NCBI RefSeq assembly: GCF_007954585.1
Contig: NZ_CP042382.1
Location: forward strand, 2,604,001-2,668,000
Direction: 5' to 3'
Length of the DNA stretch: 64,000 nucleotides
Origin: Pistricoccus aurantiacus
GTDB lineage: Bacteria > Pseudomonadota > Gammaproteobacteria > Pseudomonadales > Halomonadaceae
Position 1 is the first letter of the stretch. The number at the start of each line of letters is the position of its first letter. The translations under genes were made by a program, and so were the position numbers. The notes below the pieces were generated by a model that was not told the origin of the DNA, searched no databases, and worked only from the letters and a program-made list of their open reading frames with translations. This document shows, one piece after another, positions 28,598 through 37,038 of this stretch.

Positions 28598-29119
28598 ATG
28601 GAGCAGGTTTTTTTCGACAGCGGGCAGGCGCTCTTGCGAGTCGCGGTGTCCGCGGTACTGGCGTATATCACCCTGGTGGTTTTCCTGCGGATTTCCGGGC
28701 GGCGTACCCTATCGAAGATGAACGCCTTCGATCTGGTGGTGACGGTGGCGCTAGGCTCCATCCTGGCCACCATCATACTCAGCAAGGATGTCACTCTCGC
28801 TCAGGGAGGCCTGGCCCTGGCCGCGCTGATCGGCATGCAGTTCGTGCTGACCTGGACCAGCGTGCGAGTTCCCTGGGTGCGAAAGCTGGTAACGGGAGAG
28901 CCGGCGCTACTTCTTTATCAAGGAACCATCTTGCCGGAAGCGCTGCGCAAGGCCCGGGTCACGGAGGACGAGCTATACGCGGCGGTGCGCGAGGCGGGGG
29001 AAGACGATTTGAAGGATCTTCGCGCGGTGGTGCTGGAAACCGACGGCGAGTTCAGTGTCCTGACCCAAGGCAAGGTACCCGAGCTGTCCAGCCTGAAGGG
29101 CATGGACAGCGCCGATTAA
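28598..29119 (+). CDS. DUF421 membrane protein (YetF/YcaP-like)
   Basis: A 173-aa protein with three N-terminal membrane helices, including the family signature [27 protein letters not shown] small C-terminal cytoplasmic domain begins [24 protein letters not shown]. This is the DUF421 (YetF) layout. ATG at 28598 is preferred because AGGAG sits 8 nt upstream; the GTG six bases earlier is too close to it. The gene is divergent from metG. Function of the family is not settled. Confidence 0.88.
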   Translation: MEQVFFDSGQALLRVAVSAVLAYITLVVFLRISGRRTLSKMNAFDLVVTVALGSILATIILSKDVTLAQGGLALAALIGMQFVLTWTSVRVPWVRKLVTGEPALLLYQGTILPEALRKARVTEDELYAAVREAGEDDLKDLRAVVLETDGEFSVLTQGKVPELSSLKGMDSAD

Positions 29120-29137
29120 GCAATTTCTGTCATCGAT

Positions 29138-29881
29138 TCACGGGCTTTCATCGGCTAGCCGGTAAGGCAGCGATAGATCCCCGGAGGCGACATCGTAGAC
29201 TTCATAGATACCCAGCATCGGTCGACTGTCGTCGGACGTGTTGACCTCCAGATAGGCGGTGACCGCATCGAAAGAGAAGTCGCGAGCATTCCGCACCCGC
29301 CAGGAGGGCACCAGTATCCTCAGGGTATCGCCCTGCAGCACCACGCTCAGCCCCGGTGAGTCCAGATAGAGCGGCATGCCGGGATTAGTCGGCGGCAGCG
29401 TCGCCTGCTCACCATTGGCGATCTCGCGGACCGCCAGTCCGCCGGGTACGCGCTCGTCCTCGACCAGTACCACCCAGTGACTATGGAAGACCCTGCCATC
29501 GTTGTCATAGCTGCCGTCGCCTTGCTCGTCCCATAACGGGGTATCGTCGAAGTCCGGGTGCGATGTCGCCACCAGGGTCAGAATGCCTTCGACATCGCCG
29601 AAGCCGACCACTGATGGGGGCAGAGTGGTGGGAAAGGCATAGGTGAGAACCGGGGCGCCATCCATCTGTCCCCTGGCATCCGGCACCGTGGCGCCGGCTT
29701 GCCCTGCTACCTGCTGTTCGAAGACCAGCATGTTGAACTCGGCGACATAACGTCCTTTCACATCAGCGATTGATAAATCGTCATTTTTGGCCAAGGGCGT
29801 GATGGCCTCGTCCGCCAGGGCCGCACCAACGACCAATAGTCCACCCAGCAGGCTTGCGGAGAATAGGGGTAACGTGCGCAT
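29138..29881 (-). CDS. Predicted secreted protein of unknown function
   Basis: A 247-aa protein with a typical Sec signal peptide (about residues 1-24, cleavage after ALA-DEA) and no later membrane helix. The mature part is rich in beta-like segments and acidic residues, with FPTTLPPSVVGF, HPDFDDTPLWDEQGDGSYDN and FHSHWVVLVEDERV. I do not recognise a family. ATG at 29881 has GGAGGAA at good spacing; a GTG/ATG further upstream at 29911 is less likely. It is divergent from a MarR regulator gene, with palindromic operator candidates between them, suggesting regulated periplasmic expression. Confidence 0.8.
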   Translation of the reverse strand: MRTLPLFSASLLGGLLVVGAALADEAITPLAKNDDLSIADVKGRYVAEFNMLVFEQQVAGQAGATVPDARGQMDGAPVLTYAFPTTLPPSVVGFGDVEGILTLVATSHPDFDDTPLWDEQGDGSYDNDGRVFHSHWVVLVEDERVPGGLAVREIANGEQATLPPTNPGMPLYLDSPGLSVVLQGDTLRILVPSWRVRNARDFSFDAVTAYLEVNTSDDSRPMLGIYEVYDVASGDLSLPYRLADESP

Positions 29882-29989
29882 GATCGATTCCTCCCGTGAT
29901 CCATTCGTCAAGGAGAACGCCAGCGGAAAGACCGAGATGGGCGGGCGACGATCTGACGACCTGGAGTCTTGTTGGCTTAATCATTCATT

Positions 29990-30008
29990 ATGTATCGAGT
30001 CGATACAT
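29990..30008. promoter_or_regulatory. Operator candidate 1: ATGTATCG-AGT-CGATACAT palindrome
   Basis: A perfect 8-bp inverted repeat with a 3-bp spacer lies between the divergent secreted-protein gene and the MarR regulator gene. A second, imperfect copy (operator candidate 2) lies 56 bp further on. Symmetric half-sites of this size are typical of MarR dimers. The repressor encoded next to it is the obvious candidate binder; that is inference. Confidence 0.65.
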
Positions 30009-30045
30009 AGTAAGCATTAGGCTGCTTTCCGGTGCTTGTCAAGCC

Positions 30046-30064
30046 ATGCATCGAGTCAATACAC
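30046..30064. promoter_or_regulatory. Operator candidate 2: ATGCATCG-AGT-CAATACAC
   Basis: This is an imperfect copy of the palindrome at 29990-30008, keeping the ATCGAGTC core. It ends 7 bp before the chosen MarR ATG, so bound protein would cover the ribosome binding region and probably the start of the transcript. This suggests autoregulation. Confidence 0.55.
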
Positions 30065-30071
30065 TGTCTTC

Positions 30072-30635
30072 ATGAACTTTGCCGCTACCCTTCTCGAACG
30101 TCTCGCCGCCTTGATCCACCAATCGGTACGCGATGACGCCGCTCGCCATGGCCTGTTGCCGATCCAACTGCAGGTGTTGGCCTATCTGGCCCAGGCCAAT
30201 CATTACAGCGATATCCCCATTGCTGTGGCTGAATATTTTGGCGTGACTCGCGGCACCGTCTCGCAAACTCTCGGCGTGTTGGAGCGACGAGGACTGGTCG
30301 CCAAGCGGCCGGACAGCAAGCATGGCAAGCGTATTCACCTTCATCTGACCGAAGCCGGCCGGGCTCTGCTAAAGGATAGCTGGGCGAATCGTCTGGCCCG
30401 GGCGCTGGAGGAAGCGCCGGGAGTCGTGGAAGAAACCCTGGAAGAAGGACTGCGTGGCTTTTTGGTAGCCTTGCAGCGTCAGAACCATCATCGAGCGTTT
30501 AACGTCTGCAAGCATTGCGTGCATTTTCTCGAGGAGGCCGAGGGTTATCGCTGTGGCCTGACGAAGGAGCCGCTCGCGGCGGAGCAGACCCTGAAGATCT
30601 GCCGGGAATGGACGCCGCCGGGAGATAAGGCTTGA
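30072..30635 (+). CDS. MarR-family regulator with C-terminal four-cysteine motif
   Basis: A 187-aa regulator. The winged helix-turn-helix is clear (about residues 30-100: IAVAEYFGVTRGTVSQTLGV, wing DSKHGKRIHLHLTEAGRAL). Unlike classical MarR proteins it has a C-terminal extension with Cys146, Cys149, Cys161 and Cys177 (pattern C-x2-C-x11-C-x15-C, within NVCKHC...RCGLTKEPL...KICREW). This spacing suggests a metal or iron-sulfur site for sensing. ATG at 30072 follows operator candidate 2 immediately; a start at 30036 would place the operator inside the gene. Targets probably include itself and the divergent secreted protein. Confidence 0.87.
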   Translation: MNFAATLLERLAALIHQSVRDDAARHGLLPIQLQVLAYLAQANHYSDIPIAVAEYFGVTRGTVSQTLGVLERRGLVAKRPDSKHGKRIHLHLTEAGRALLKDSWANRLARALEEAPGVVEETLEEGLRGFLVALQRQNHHRAFNVCKHCVHFLEEAEGYRCGLTKEPLAAEQTLKICREWTPPGDKA

Positions 30636-30699
30636 GACACACAGCCAACATCCCATGCTAAGCTTGCGGTTTTCTCGACACAGCTAACCGGAGAACACC

Positions 30700-30978
30700 A
30701 TGACCCAAGCCAGCGCGCGCCATATTCTGGTCGACGATGAAGCCAAGTGTGAAGAGCTGAAAAAGGAAATCGAAGGCGGACGCGATTTCGCCGAGGTGGC
30801 CAAGGAGCATTCCAACTGCCCCTCCGGTCGGCAGGGTGGCGATCTGGGAACTTTTGGGCCGGGGCAAATGGTGCCGGAATTCGACAAGGTAGTGTTCAGC
30901 GGTGACCTGAACAAGGTGCATGGCCCGGTAAAAACCCAGTTCGGCTATCACCTGCTGGAAATCACCCACCGCAGCTGA
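30700..30978 (+). CDS. ppiC: Parvulin-type peptidyl-prolyl isomerase PpiC
   Basis: A 92-aa single-domain parvulin, the length of E. coli PpiC (93 aa). Motifs are ASARHILVDDEAKCEELK at the start, GGDLGTFGPGQMVPEFDKVVF in the middle and TQFGYHLLEIT at the end. There is no signal peptide, so it acts in the cytoplasm on proline peptide bonds. GGAGAACACC precedes the ATG. A terminator-like hairpin follows. Confidence 0.95.
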   Translation: MTQASARHILVDDEAKCEELKKEIEGGRDFAEVAKEHSNCPSGRQGGDLGTFGPGQMVPEFDKVVFSGDLNKVHGPVKTQFGYHLLEITHRS

Positions 30979-31004
30979 TATTCGACGTGAATCGGTGAGA
31001 AGCG

Positions 31005-31044
31005 AAACCGCATGGAGCTGTTATCCGTGCGGTTTTGTCGTTTT
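31005..31044 (+). terminator. Intrinsic terminator after ppiC
   Basis: AAACCGCATGGA at 31005-31016 and TCCGTGCGGTTT at 31024-31035 form a 12-bp stem with one G-U pair and a 7-nt loop. It is followed by T-rich sequence (TTTTGTCGTTTT). It lies 26 bp after the ppiC stop. Confidence 0.7.
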
Positions 31045-31073
31045 GACAAAAACGAGAATCAAGCGGAAAAGCG

Positions 31074-32537
31074 GTGAGTAAAGCAACATGGAAAAGCTGG
31101 TGGGGTAGATCGATGGGCTGGAAAGGGCTACTGCTGTTACTGGTGATTGTCTATCTCGCCATGGCATTCTGGCAGCGCTATAAGCCCTTGCCGGAGGGTA
31201 TCGGCATGGCAAGCCCCTTGTATCCAGCCACGAATCTGGCCTTTCTCGCGGATGAAACCTACCTGGATGCTCAAGGGAATCGCCAGAGCGATCAGGCAAT
31301 CTTCGATGAAGTGCTGCGTTTGATCGGTCAGGCCGAGCGTCTGATCGTGCTGGACATGTTCCTGTTCAACGCTTTCAAGGGGGAAGCGGAAGGCCACTAT
31401 CGACCACTCTCACACCAGCTGACCCAGGCGCTGATCGAGCGCAAGCAGGCGATGCCGGAGATCGAGGCGGTGGTAATCAGCGATCCGCTGAATACGCTCT
31501 ATGGCGGCCTTGCGTCCGCGCATTTTCAGGCGCTGCGCGAGGCGGGCGTAAAAGTCATCATGACCGACCTGACCGAGCAGCGGGCGTCGAATCCGGCCTG
31601 GTCCGGCCTCTGGTATCTTTGCTGTCGCTGGTTGGGCAATAGCGCCGAAGACGGTTGGCTCCCCAACCTGTTGGGGTCGGGGCGGGTGACCCTGCGCAGC
31701 TACCTGGCACTGCTCAATTTCAATGCCAATCACCGCAAGACGCTGGTGGTGGATGAAGGCCAGTATTGGACGGGGATGGTGACCTCCGCCAATCCCCACG
31801 ATGCCAGTAGCTGGCACGATAACGTGGCGCTGCGTTTTTCCGGGCCGGCGGTGGGCGACCTGCTGAAAAGCGAGCGGGCGGTGGCCGACTATTCCGGCGG
31901 GGCCGTCGATTTTCCTCGTCTGAATTTTGCGGTACCGGAGGAAGCCGGCGAGGCGCGTCTCCAGATCCTGACGGAAGGCGGAATAGGTGATGCGCTGCTC
32001 GAGACGCTGAACGAGAGCAAGGCCGGGGACAAGATCGATATCGCCGTCTTCTACCTGGCTCATCGCGAGATCATGACCGCCCTGATCGCGGCGCATCGCC
32101 GTGGCGTCGAGCTACGGGTGCTGCTCGATCCCAATCGGGATGCCTTCGGCATCAAGAAGAACGGCATTCCCAATCGTCAGGCCGGCTGGGAGCTGCACCG
32201 CGCCGGTGTGCCGCTGCGCTGGTGCGATACCCACGGCGAACAGTGCCACAGCAAGATGCTGCTGTATCAGCCAGACTCAGGACCTGTCGAACTGATCCTG
32301 GGCTCCGCGAACTACACCCGGCGCAATCTTGACGATCTCAACCTGGAAACCAGCGTGCAGCTGGTAGCGCCACGCGAGACGCCGGCAACCCGGCAGGCGT
32401 TGGCGCTATTCGAACGTCAATGGAACAACCCGGACGGACGTCGTTACAGCCTGGATTACGCGACGTTCGCCGACCCCTCCCGGTGGCGTTACTGGCAATA
32501 CCGGCTGATGGAGGCAACGGGGCTTTCCACCTTTTGA
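31074..32537 (+). CDS. Phospholipase D-family protein (cardiolipin synthase-like)
   Basis: A 487-aa protein with an N-terminal membrane anchor (about residues 15-32) and two PLD-type half-domains. The HxK motifs are NHRKTLVVD (about residue 219) and QCHSKMLLY (about 387), each followed by the expected Asn (SANPHDASS and GSANYTRRN). The first motif's usual D is present in VVD. It most likely makes or remodels phospholipids by phosphatidyl transfer; nuclease or other PLD activity cannot be excluded. The start is uncertain: GTG at 31074 or ATG at 31113 (MGWKGLLLLL). Confidence 0.88.
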   Translation: MSKATWKSWWGRSMGWKGLLLLLVIVYLAMAFWQRYKPLPEGIGMASPLYPATNLAFLADETYLDAQGNRQSDQAIFDEVLRLIGQAERLIVLDMFLFNAFKGEAEGHYRPLSHQLTQALIERKQAMPEIEAVVISDPLNTLYGGLASAHFQALREAGVKVIMTDLTEQRASNPAWSGLWYLCCRWLGNSAEDGWLPNLLGSGRVTLRSYLALLNFNANHRKTLVVDEGQYWTGMVTSANPHDASSWHDNVALRFSGPAVGDLLKSERAVADYSGGAVDFPRLNFAVPEEAGEARLQILTEGGIGDALLETLNESKAGDKIDIAVFYLAHREIMTALIAAHRRGVELRVLLDPNRDAFGIKKNGIPNRQAGWELHRAGVPLRWCDTHGEQCHSKMLLYQPDSGPVELILGSANYTRRNLDDLNLETSVQLVAPRETPATRQALALFERQWNNPDGRRYSLDYATFADPSRWRYWQYRLMEATGLSTF

Positions 32538-32610
32538 TGCCAGGCGACAAAGTGGTTGCTTGAGGGTAGGCTATCAAGACTTTCCAGTAGTGTTATTCAA
32601 GGAGTCTTAC

Positions 32611-32817
32611 ATGAATGAAGAAACCTTCAACGTCAGCATCCGCAAGTTCCTTAAAAAGGTTGGTATCAGCTCTCAGCGTGAAATCGAGCAGGCGGTGAAC
32701 AAGGCCATCGAGGAAGGCAAGCTCGAGGGAACCGAGACCCTGCCGGCGCGCATGACCCTGATGGTGGGAGATCTCAACATAAAGATCGATTTCGACGGCA
32801 CGATAGAGCTCGAATAA
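32611..32817 (+). CDS. Small conserved protein (DUF6494-like)
   Basis: A 68-aa soluble protein, MNEETFNVSIRKFLKKVGIS at the N-terminus, with a helical first half and a C-terminal VGDLNIKIDFDGTIELE beta-like ending. I recall this pattern as the DUF6494 family. AAGGAGTCTTAC sits right before the ATG; the frame upstream to 32560 lacks a good ribosome binding site. It has no recognised function and stands between the PLD-family gene and the ABC exporter gene. Confidence 0.8.
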   Translation: MNEETFNVSIRKFLKKVGISSQREIEQAVNKAIEEGKLEGTETLPARMTLMVGDLNIKIDFDGTIELE

Positions 32818-32846
32818 TCTTTCAGGTTAGGTTCATCTGAGCTGTT

Positions 32847-32861
32847 ACGGATGCTATCCGT
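32847..32861. repeat. Small perfect hairpin ACGGAT-GCT-ATCCGT
   Basis: A 6-bp perfect inverted repeat with a 3-nt loop lies in the 73-bp gap before the ABC exporter gene. There is T-rich sequence about 8 nt after it, so it may be a weak terminator or an operator. The evidence is thin. Confidence 0.3.
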
Positions 32862-32890
32862 CGATAATTCATTTTCTTCCGCGAGACCTC

Positions 32891-34807
32891 ATGTTTCGTT
32901 TCTTCGAAACCCTGATTGATCCTTATCCGCAAGCCACGCCGGAGACTCCGCCGCGTGGCTTGCTCGCGTTTCTGCATCACTATTCGAAGCCGCTGATACC
33001 GCTGCTGATCCTCATGTCACTGCTCACGGCGGTAATCTCGATTATCGAGGTGCTTTTCTTCTCCTTCATGGGGGATCTGGTGGACTGGCTGAGTGAAGCG
33101 GAGCGAACCGGATTTCTCGCCGAGTATGGCTGGCGACTGGCGGGCATGGCGGCCCTGGCGCTGGTGCTGTATCCGGTGCTGGTACTGGTGAGATCCCTGG
33201 TCACCCATCAGAGCATCTTCGGCAATTACCCGATGCTGGTGCGCTGGCTGGCGCATCGTTATCTGCTCGAACAAAGCCTGACGTTCTTTCAGGACGAGTT
33301 TGCCGGGCGGGTATCCCAGAAGGTCATGCAGACTGCCTTGGCCATCCGTGAGACGGTGATGAAGCTGATGGACGTCTTCGTCTACGTGGCGGTCTATTTC
33401 ACCGGTGCCCTGTGGCTGATGGGCAATAGCGAACCCTGGCTGATGGCGCCGCTTATCGTATGGCTGGCGGGCTATATCGGCCTGATGCGCTATTTCGTAC
33501 CCCGGCTGCAGCGCATTTCCAAGGCCCAGGCGGACGCCCGGGCGGAAATGACCGGGCGCGTCGTCGACAGCTACACCAATATCCAGACCATCAAGCTGTT
33601 CGCCCATACCCGCCGCGAGCAGGACTACGCCTTCGAGTCCATGGATGGCTTCATGCAGACTGTACATCGTCAGATGCGTCTGGTGACGCAACTGACGGTT
33701 TGCTTGCAGTCCCTCAACTCCCTGCTGTTGGTGGTCATGGCGGGCATCGCCGTGCTGGCCTGGCATCAGTCGTTGATTTCCCTGGGGGCAATCGCCGTGG
33801 CTATCGGCCTGGTGATGCGCCTGCGCATGATGTCCGACTGGATTCTCTGGGAAGTGGCGGGGCTGTTCGAGAACCTGGGCACCGTGCAGGACGGTATCAA
33901 TACCATCGCCAACCCGCAGCAGGTCGGCGATGCGCCGGATGCCAGGCAGCTCGACGCGAGCCGCGGCGAAATCCGTTTCGAGCATGTGCATTTCGGCTAC
34001 GAGAGTTCAAAGGAGGCTGCGGCTCGCGTCTTCGACGACTTGAACCTGACGCTTCGTCCCGGCGAGAGAATCGGCCTGATCGGCCGCTCCGGGGCGGGCA
34101 AGTCGACCCTGACCAATCTGTTGCTGCGTTTTCACGATCTCGAAGGCGGTCGCATCCTGATCGACGATCAGGATATCGCGCGGGTGACTCAGGCCTCCCT
34201 GCGCCGACAGATCGGTATGGTCACTCAGGATACGGCGCTGCTGCATCGCTCGATTCGTGACAATATTGCTTACGGCAAACCCTGGGCCAGTGAAGCCGAA
34301 ATCCGCGAAGCGGCCAGGCGTGCCCACGCGCTGGAGTTCATCGAGGAAGCCGTCGACGCCAAGGGCCGTCGTGGCTTCGATGCCCATGTGGGCGAGCGCG
34401 GGGTGAAACTCTCCGGCGGACAGCGTCAGCGTATTGCCATCGCCCGGGTGCTGCTCAAGGACGCGCCGATCCTGATACTGGACGAGGCGACCTCGGCGCT
34501 GGATTCGGAGGTGGAAGCGGCCATTCAGGAGCAGCTTTACACTCTGATGGAGAACAAGACGGTGATTGCCATCGCCCACCGGCTTTCCACCATCGCCATG
34601 CTCGATCGCCTGGTGGTCATGGACCGCGGGCGGATCAAGGAGACCGGCACCCATGCGGAACTGCTGACGCTCGATGGACTCTACGCGATGCTGTGGCGAC
34701 GCCAGTCCGGCGGGTTCTTGGGTGAAGAGTCTCAGGAAGAAAAGTCTCAAGATGGAAAATCTCAGGACGAAGTGCAACGCACATCCAGCACGCTTTTTTT
34801 CCTTTAA
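32891..34807 (+). CDS. ABC exporter, fused permease and ATPase (MsbA/multidrug type)
   Basis: A 638-aa half-transporter with six membrane helices (about residues 35-320) and a nucleotide-binding domain. Walker A is GRSGAGKSTL, the signature KLSGGQRQRIAIARVLL and Walker B ILILDEATSALDSE. The D-loop and H-loop (IAHRLST) are intact, so it should be active as a homodimer. The C-terminal tail after about residue 610 is three near-identical pentapeptides (SQEEK, SQDGK, SQDEV) followed by a Thr/Ser/Phe ending, which looks like a recent repeat expansion. Substrate unknown (lipid or drug). Confidence 0.92.
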   Translation: MFRFFETLIDPYPQATPETPPRGLLAFLHHYSKPLIPLLILMSLLTAVISIIEVLFFSFMGDLVDWLSEAERTGFLAEYGWRLAGMAALALVLYPVLVLVRSLVTHQSIFGNYPMLVRWLAHRYLLEQSLTFFQDEFAGRVSQKVMQTALAIRETVMKLMDVFVYVAVYFTGALWLMGNSEPWLMAPLIVWLAGYIGLMRYFVPRLQRISKAQADARAEMTGRVVDSYTNIQTIKLFAHTRREQDYAFESMDGFMQTVHRQMRLVTQLTVCLQSLNSLLLVVMAGIAVLAWHQSLISLGAIAVAIGLVMRLRMMSDWILWEVAGLFENLGTVQDGINTIANPQQVGDAPDARQLDASRGEIRFEHVHFGYESSKEAAARVFDDLNLTLRPGERIGLIGRSGAGKSTLTNLLLRFHDLEGGRILIDDQDIARVTQASLRRQIGMVTQDTALLHRSIRDNIAYGKPWASEAEIREAARRAHALEFIEEAVDAKGRRGFDAHVGERGVKLSGGQRQRIAIARVLLKDAPILILDEATSALDSEVEAAIQEQLYTLMENKTVIAIAHRLSTIAMLDRLVVMDRGRIKETGTHAELLTLDGLYAMLWRRQSGGFLGEESQEEKSQDGKSQDEVQRTSSTLFFL

Positions 34808-34825
34808 ATGAACAAGAGGGATGCT

Positions 34826-35755
34826 ATGCAGCCGGCCATTCGTGTCGCGGCACTATCCAAAACCTACGATTCCGGCTTTCAGGCGTTGAAGAACGTCGAT
34901 CTCGACGTGCGTTCCGGTGAAATCTTTGCGCTGCTCGGGCCCAACGGGGCGGGCAAGACCACCTTGATCAGCATCATCTGCGGCCTGGTCAACCCGACTT
35001 CCGGCCAGGTATGGGCGGATGGTTACGATATCGAGAAGGATTACCGGGCGGCGCGTTCGCGAATCGGCCTGGTGCCCCAGGAATTGACCAGCGAAGCCTT
35101 CGAGACAGTCTGGGCCACGGTGAACTTCAGCCGCGGTCTGTTCGGCAAGCCGCCGAATCCTGCTTATCTCGAGAAGGTGCTCAAGTCCCTGGCGCTGTGG
35201 GACAAGCGCAACAATAAGCTGATCACCCTGTCCGGCGGCATGAAGCGCCGGGTGCTGATCGCCAAGGCGCTGTCCCATGAGCCACGGATCCTGTTTCTCG
35301 ACGAACCCACTGCCGGGGTGGATGTGGAGCTGCGCCGGGAAATGTGGGACGTGGTGCGACGGCTGCGGGAAGATGGCGTCACCATCATCCTTACCACCCA
35401 CTATATCGAGGAAGCCGAGGAAATGGCGGATCGCATCGGCGTGATTCGCAACGGCGAGATCATCCTGGTCCGGGAAAAACATGAGCTGATGCGCCAGCTT
35501 GGCCGCAAGCAGCTGACCCTGCATCTGCCGGAACCCCTGGAATATATCCCGGACGCTCTGGATAGACATGAACTGGAGCTTGGCGATGGCGGCTTAGCGC
35601 TGATCTACACCTACGATGCCACGAGCCATCAGCGTACCGGCATCACCCGCTTGCTGGCAGACGTGCGGGAAGCAGGTATCCAGTTCAAGGACCTGCATAC
35701 GGAACAGAGTTCCCTGGAAGATATTTTCGTCAGTTTGGTCAAGGAGCCTTCATGA
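34826..35755 (+). CDS. ABC-2 type transporter ATP-binding protein (YadG-like)
   Basis: A 309-aa ATPase with Walker [11 protein letters not shown], signature [16 protein letters not shown] and Walker [13 protein letters not shown]. The C-terminal extension (about residues 225-309) is that of CcmA/YadG-type subunits. ATG at 34826 has AAGAGGGA 6 nt upstream; another ATG at 34808 abuts the preceding stop but lacks a Shine-Dalgarno sequence. It works with the permease encoded next. Confidence 0.92.
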   Translation: MQPAIRVAALSKTYDSGFQALKNVDLDVRSGEIFALLGPNGAGKTTLISIICGLVNPTSGQVWADGYDIEKDYRAARSRIGLVPQELTSEAFETVWATVNFSRGLFGKPPNPAYLEKVLKSLALWDKRNNKLITLSGGMKRRVLIAKALSHEPRILFLDEPTAGVDVELRREMWDVVRRLREDGVTIILTTHYIEEAEEMADRIGVIRNGEIILVREKHELMRQLGRKQLTLHLPEPLEYIPDALDRHELELGDGGLALIYTYDATSHQRTGITRLLADVREAGIQFKDLHTEQSSLEDIFVSLVKEPS

Positions 35756-36513
35756 ACCTGCGCGCGGTTCACGCCATCTACCGTTTCGAAATGGGTCGCA
35801 CGATGCGTACCCTGCTGCAGAGCATCGTCTCACCAGTGATTTCCACCTCGCTTTACTTCGTGGTATTCGGCTCGGCGATCGGCTCGCGTATTACCGAGGT
35901 CGAAGGGGTCAGCTACGGCGCCTTCATCGTGCCGGGTCTGATCATGCTGATGCTGTTGACCCAGAGCGTGTCCAACGCCTCTTTCGGCATCTTTTTTCCA
36001 CGCTTTTCCGGCACCATTTACGAACTGCTTTCCGCCCCGGTGTCCTATTTCGAGATCGTGATGGGCTATGTGGGCGCCGCCGCCAGCAAGTCCATCGTGC
36101 TAGGCTTGATCATCCTCGGCACCGCGAATTTCTTCGTGCCGCTTTCCATCGCCCATCCGCTGTGGATGCTGCTCTTTCTGGTGCTGACGGCACTGACCTT
36201 CAGCCTGCTGGGGTTCATCATCGGCATCTGGGCGGAAGGCTTCGACAAGCTCCAGGTGGTGCCCTTACTGGTGATCACGCCGCTGACCTTTCTCGGTGGA
36301 ACCTTCTATTCCATCGACATGCTGCCGCCTTTCTGGCAAACCGTCACGCTATTCAATCCGGTGGTCTATCTGGTCAGCGGCTTTCGCTGGAGTTTCTATG
36401 GCATCAGCGACGTCAGTCTCTGGGCGAGCGTCGGCATGGTACTGCTGTTCATGGCCTTGAGCCTTGTCATCGTCGCCTGGATCTTTAAAACGGGCTATCG
36501 GCTCAAGCCCTGA
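35752..36513 (+). CDS. ABC-2 type transporter permease (YadH-like)
   Basis: A 253-aa membrane protein with six helices and the ABC-2 signature [20 protein letters not shown] (about residues 181-200). The N-terminus [19 protein letters not shown] is typical of YadH-type permeases. Its ATG overlaps the ATPase stop (ATGA). The pair forms an exporter of unknown substrate; YadGH is often linked to envelope or drug export. Confidence 0.92.
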   Translation: MNLRAVHAIYRFEMGRTMRTLLQSIVSPVISTSLYFVVFGSAIGSRITEVEGVSYGAFIVPGLIMLMLLTQSVSNASFGIFFPRFSGTIYELLSAPVSYFEIVMGYVGAAASKSIVLGLIILGTANFFVPLSIAHPLWMLLFLVLTALTFSLLGFIIGIWAEGFDKLQVVPLLVITPLTFLGGTFYSIDMLPPFWQTVTLFNPVVYLVSGFRWSFYGISDVSLWASVGMVLLFMALSLVIVAWIFKTGYRLKP

Positions 36514-36575
36514 ACCATGAACCCAAGACGCGACTACGCTGTCGGATGCTTGAACTCACGGATAGGCGATTTTTC

Positions 36576-37034
36576 ATGCTCGACTCGATTCAGCGATTTT
36601 TTCAGCAGGCCTTGACGGTTCCCTCACCGGAAGAGTCTACCTTGACCCTGGAGCTGGCGGCGGCAGTCTTGCTTTGCGAGATCGTGCGTGCGGACTATCA
36701 CAGGGACGAGGCGGAGCTTGCGGCGCTACGAGAAACGCTCAAGAGGCGTTATAAGCTTTCCGATACGGCGGTCGAGGAGTTGATGAGCCTGGCGGCGCAG
36801 GAAGTCGAAGAGGCGGTGGATCATCATCGTTTCGTATCGCTGCTCAACGGGCACTACAGCGAGCAGCAGCGCTTTGCTCTGGTGGAATCCATGTGGCGTC
36901 TGGCCTACGCGGATGGCGAACTCGATCCTCTGGAAGAGCACCGGATTCGCCGCCTGGCGGACCTTTTATTCTTGAGCCACGGCGATTTCATTCGCGCCAA
37001 ACTGCGGGTGCAGAAAGAGTTGAACAACAGCTGA
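36576..37034 (+). CDS. TerB-like tellurite-resistance domain protein
   Basis: A 152-aa all-helical cytoplasmic protein with two acidic repeats of the TerB/DjlA fold: ELAAAVLLCEIVRADYHRDEAEL and ESMWRLAYADGELDPLEEHRIRRLADLL. The D-G-E-L-D-P-L-E-E segment is a metal-binding-like loop of the family. ATG at 36576 was chosen; one at 36546 is possible. The gene follows the ABC-2 pair by 62 bp. Its function is unknown, and tellurite resistance should not be assumed. Confidence 0.85.
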   Translation: MLDSIQRFFQQALTVPSPEESTLTLELAAAVLLCEIVRADYHRDEAELAALRETLKRRYKLSDTAVEELMSLAAQEVEEAVDHHRFVSLLNGHYSEQQRFALVESMWRLAYADGELDPLEEHRIRRLADLLFLSHGDFIRAKLRVQKELNNS

Positions 37035-37038
37035 CGCT

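Noticed and set aside
33017-33991. 324-codon minus-strand frame inside the ABC exporter
   Set aside because: It is a shadow of the membrane domain; His/Gln-rich product with no recognisable fold.
36576-37034. Tellurite-resistance (ter) cluster
   Set aside because: Only one TerB-like gene is present; no TerC, TerD or TerZ neighbours are seen.
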